Source: a virus. Taken from it: DNA of 24,034 nt. Made by a program: the position numbers and the translations under genes. The stretch spans positions 1 to 24,034 of the IMG/VR virus record IMGVR_UViG_3300030450_000473; one strand, written 5' to 3'. Below are positions 22,344 through 24,034 of this stretch, one piece after another (position 1 is the first letter of the stretch; every line of letters starts with the position of its first letter). The notes beneath the pieces were generated by a model. That model did no database searches. It saw nothing but the letters and a program-made list of their open reading frames with translations, and was not told the origin of the DNA.

Positions 22344-23129
22344 TTAAAATTGTACGTTAGAACGTTCTAGTTTATCGTATAAATCCTGACGATAAGCAGG
22401 GTCTCTATCATATCGAGGATCAGACATGGCAGCAACTACTTCAGCTTGGCTACGGAATGCATCCTGTGTTCTAGCTGCTTTACCTGTTAACATCCTACCT
22501 TCATAACCTTCTTGATTTTCATACTCTGCTCGTAATCCTGCAACTGCCATTTGAATTGTACTAGTGTCACCATTATTGACAATATTATTAAAAGCATTTA
22601 ATTTATTTTCTGCTAAATTTTCAGCAGCCCAATTGGTTATTTTATTATATTCTGATTCACCACCTGCTGCATTATAAACTTGATTTATTTCAGCATCAGT
22701 AAGATCAGATACTTCTGTTTGAGTTTTTACAGGAGCGTCAGCTTGTATTTCCATATAAGCTTTTACAAGATCAGTACTACTCATCTCTGTAAATTTTTCC
22801 ATGGTTGCTTCGGAGATCTTACCATCATTTTCGTAATACTCTTTTGAAGCATCTGTTATTAACGATACAGCTGGAGATGACTCTACTTCTTCCTCTGTGT
22901 CCTCTTTAAGCGAAGCTGTTTCGTCTTCATCTTCCGTCTCCTTAGAGCCAAGCTTCTTTTGTAATTCAATGTAGGCATCCTCTAAGTCTTCAGCATTTCT
23001 AAATTTGCCAGCAAGAAGTTCGTTCTCTTCTTGTCCTAACTTCTCAGCTACCTCTAGAGAATTCTGCTCATCCTCAGTGAATTCGGGAGCGTCAGCAGGG
23101 GTGGGATCATACGTCAGTTTTTCCGTCAT
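22344..23129 (-). CDS. Capsid assembly scaffold, T7 gp9-like
   Basis: This 261-aa protein is very acidic and helical, with the start TEKLTYDPTPADAPEFTEDE, a Glu/Asp-rich stretch near 60-85 and a middle of long helices. It ends in a basic-plus-aromatic C-terminus (YRQDLYDKLERSNVQF), the usual shell-binding tail of phage scaffolds. T7 gp9 is 307 aa and lies between portal and capsid, the same order as here, except that hli-psbA and others now separate it from the capsid gene. The ATG has AGGAA 7 nt upstream and overlaps the upstream small gene by 23 nt. It guides capsid shell assembly and leaves the mature head. Confidence 0.9.
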   Translation of the reverse strand: MTEKLTYDPTPADAPEFTEDEQNSLEVAEKLGQEENELLAGKFRNAEDLEDAYIELQKKLGSKETEDEDETASLKEDTEEEVESSPAVSLITDASKEYYENDGKISEATMEKFTEMSSTDLVKAYMEIQADAPVKTQTEVSDLTDAEINQVYNAAGGESEYNKITNWAAENLAENKLNAFNNIVNNGDTSTIQMAVAGLRAEYENQEGYEGRMLTGKAARTQDAFRSQAEVVAAMSDPRYDRDPAYRQDLYDKLERSNVQF

Positions 23130-23334
23130 TCTTTATTCCTATAGCGGTGGTTACTTTTAGATTACCTAAACCTACTGTAGTTACAAGGTCAGGGTCAGCA
23201 CCTATAAGGGGCTTGGCTGCTATGCTAGTAGGTTTAGCTATCTCATTCTTATCTACCAATGGTTCAGGTTTACTAACTTTGGGGAGGGGCTTCTTCTTCG
23301 CCCTCTGTGGGCGACTCGCCTTGGTTGTTTGCAT
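23107..23334 (-). CDS. Small basic hypothetical protein (75 aa)
   Basis: This ORF overlaps the portal end by 62 nt and the scaffold start by 23 nt in different frames. It fills the 143-nt gap between them. The N-terminal 30 residues are strongly basic (ASRPQRAKKKPLPKVSKPEP), then a Gly/Val/Thr/Ile-rich part follows. No Shine-Dalgarno or recognisable domain is seen. It may bind nucleic acid or portal, but the overlap raises the chance that the start is further downstream. An ATG inside the gap would have to be sought; I do not see a better one. Confidence 0.5.
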   Translation of the reverse strand: MQTTKASRPQRAKKKPLPKVSKPEPLVDKNEIAKPTSIAAKPLIGADPDLVTTVGLGNLKVTTAIGIKNDGKTDV

Positions 23335-24034
23335 CTTGTTGTAATTGATCGTATCCGTCGTTTAAAGATCTACCCATTGCAGGGTTTTTACTGGGGTCCA
23401 TCATTGGAGTACCAGCTAATTGACCAGCTTGCTCCATTAGAGCTTGTTGCTGTTGCTGTTGCATTTGCTGCTGTTGCTCTTGAGCCATAGTCTCTGGTGA
23501 CTTAACTAAATTAAGTACATCGATACCTTGAGCAGCTGCTAATCGTTTAACATACTCACCTGGATCAAGGTATTTACCTATGATTTCAGGACCCATTGTT
23601 TGAGCTATAGTCGTGATAAATTGTACTAAGCTTTGTTGATCTTGACCTCTTCCTAAAGCATTAACACCTGCAACAATTTGTGGACGTACCATATCCCGTG
23701 GGATTTTAGGTAACTCCTTATTACGTTGTAGGATGTGTAATGTTCTATTAAGATAAGGGACTAAAAATTCAACAGTAAGTAATGAGAATAACCCACCTAA
23801 CTGTTGTTCAAGTTCCATTTGTGTAAGTCGAACTTCTTCTGCTGTAGTACGTTCGCTTTGCCTAACTTGTAGAACAAGGAAAGCATCGCTTATCCTTCTT
23901 TCTAAGTTCTGCATTTGCTCAGCTGCTGTTCTAAAGTCAGCTGTCTTACCAACTTGGATAACACCTACATCATCAGGTCTACCCTGAACGATTGCACCGT
24001 TACCAGCATCGGCTATAGTCTTTGGTTTTGTAGT
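23273..24034 (-). CDS. Head-tail connector (portal), T7 gp8-like, C-terminal part
   Basis: The frame is open to the window edge and gives the last 253 residues. The segment FRTAAEQMQNLERRISDAFL and then LTQMELEQQLGGLFSLLTVE are typical of T7-like portals, as are VPYLNRTLHILQRNKELPKI and RDMVRPQIVAGVNALGRGQD. The last 90 residues include a Gln-rich stretch (EQQQQMQQQQQQALMEQ) and an acidic end (EGEEEAPPQS), as in the disordered C-termini of portals. The protein forms the 12-subunit portal ring at the capsid vertex and receives the packaged DNA. The 5' part of the gene is outside the window. Confidence 0.93.
   Translation of the reverse strand, partial: TTKPKTIADAGNGAIVQGRPDDVGVIQVGKTADFRTAAEQMQNLERRISDAFLVLQVRQSERTTAEEVRLTQMELEQQLGGLFSLLTVEFLVPYLNRTLHILQRNKELPKIPRDMVRPQIVAGVNALGRGQDQQSLVQFITTIAQTMGPEIIGKYLDPGEYVKRLAAAQGIDVLNLVKSPETMAQEQQQQMQQQQQQALMEQAGQLAGTPMMDPSKNPAMGRSLNDGYDQLQQDANNQGESPTEGEEEAPPQS

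Noticed and set aside
1-24034. tRNA genes, integrase or attachment site
   Set aside because: No cloverleaf or recombinase frame was seen by eye in the intergenic stretches; a tRNA scan was not possible.

Overview
This window is part of a T7-like cyanophage genome (a podovirus of marine Synechococcus or Prochlorococcus). The basis is a complete T7-order virion block (portal, scaffold, major capsid, tail tubes A and B, four internal core proteins, tail fibre), interrupted between scaffold and capsid by the photosynthesis genes hli and psbA. All supported genes lie on the minus strand, so transcription runs from high to low coordinates. The DNA is AT-rich, tightly packed, and has frequent 1-4 nt stop/start overlaps. 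I see no tRNA, integrase, insertion sequence or CRISPR.

In the direction of transcription: (a) 24034-22097 holds the portal C-terminus (cut by the window edge), a small basic protein, the scaffold, a 62-aa unknown and an 18-aa AT-hook-like peptide. (b) 22090-20216 is an accessory island: hli, psbA, a tiny DUF4278-like peptide, a secreted small outer-membrane-barrel-like protein, then a terminator. Imperfect 36-bp direct repeats bracket hli-psbA. The downstream copy covers exactly the last nine codons and the stop of psbA. (c) 20215-17935 has a palindrome-rich intergenic region, a 182-aa unknown, a second structured non-coding region, the major capsid gene, two small unknown ORFs (55 and 65 aa) and a strong intrinsic terminator. 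(d) 17915-12086 has tail tube A, an enlarged tail tube B with Ig-like insertions, and core proteins gp13-like and gp14-like. (e) 12063-5322 has the large gp15-like and gp16-like core proteins. (f) 5320-1 has a long repetitive tail fibre, a small tail-associated protein, a one-TM protein, a two-TM holin candidate and the first 14 codons of a signal-peptide gene, probably a lysis module.

Functionally, the head, tail and core genes build a T7-type virion. During infection D1 and Hlip would sustain host photosystem II. The last genes probably act in host recognition and lysis. The least explained parts are the accessory island (repeat-bounded cassette, tiny peptides, secreted barrel), the two structured leaders around the 182-aa gene and capsid gene, and long overprinted gene ends that add charged or Ser-rich tails. 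All family names come from reading the sequence, without database searches.
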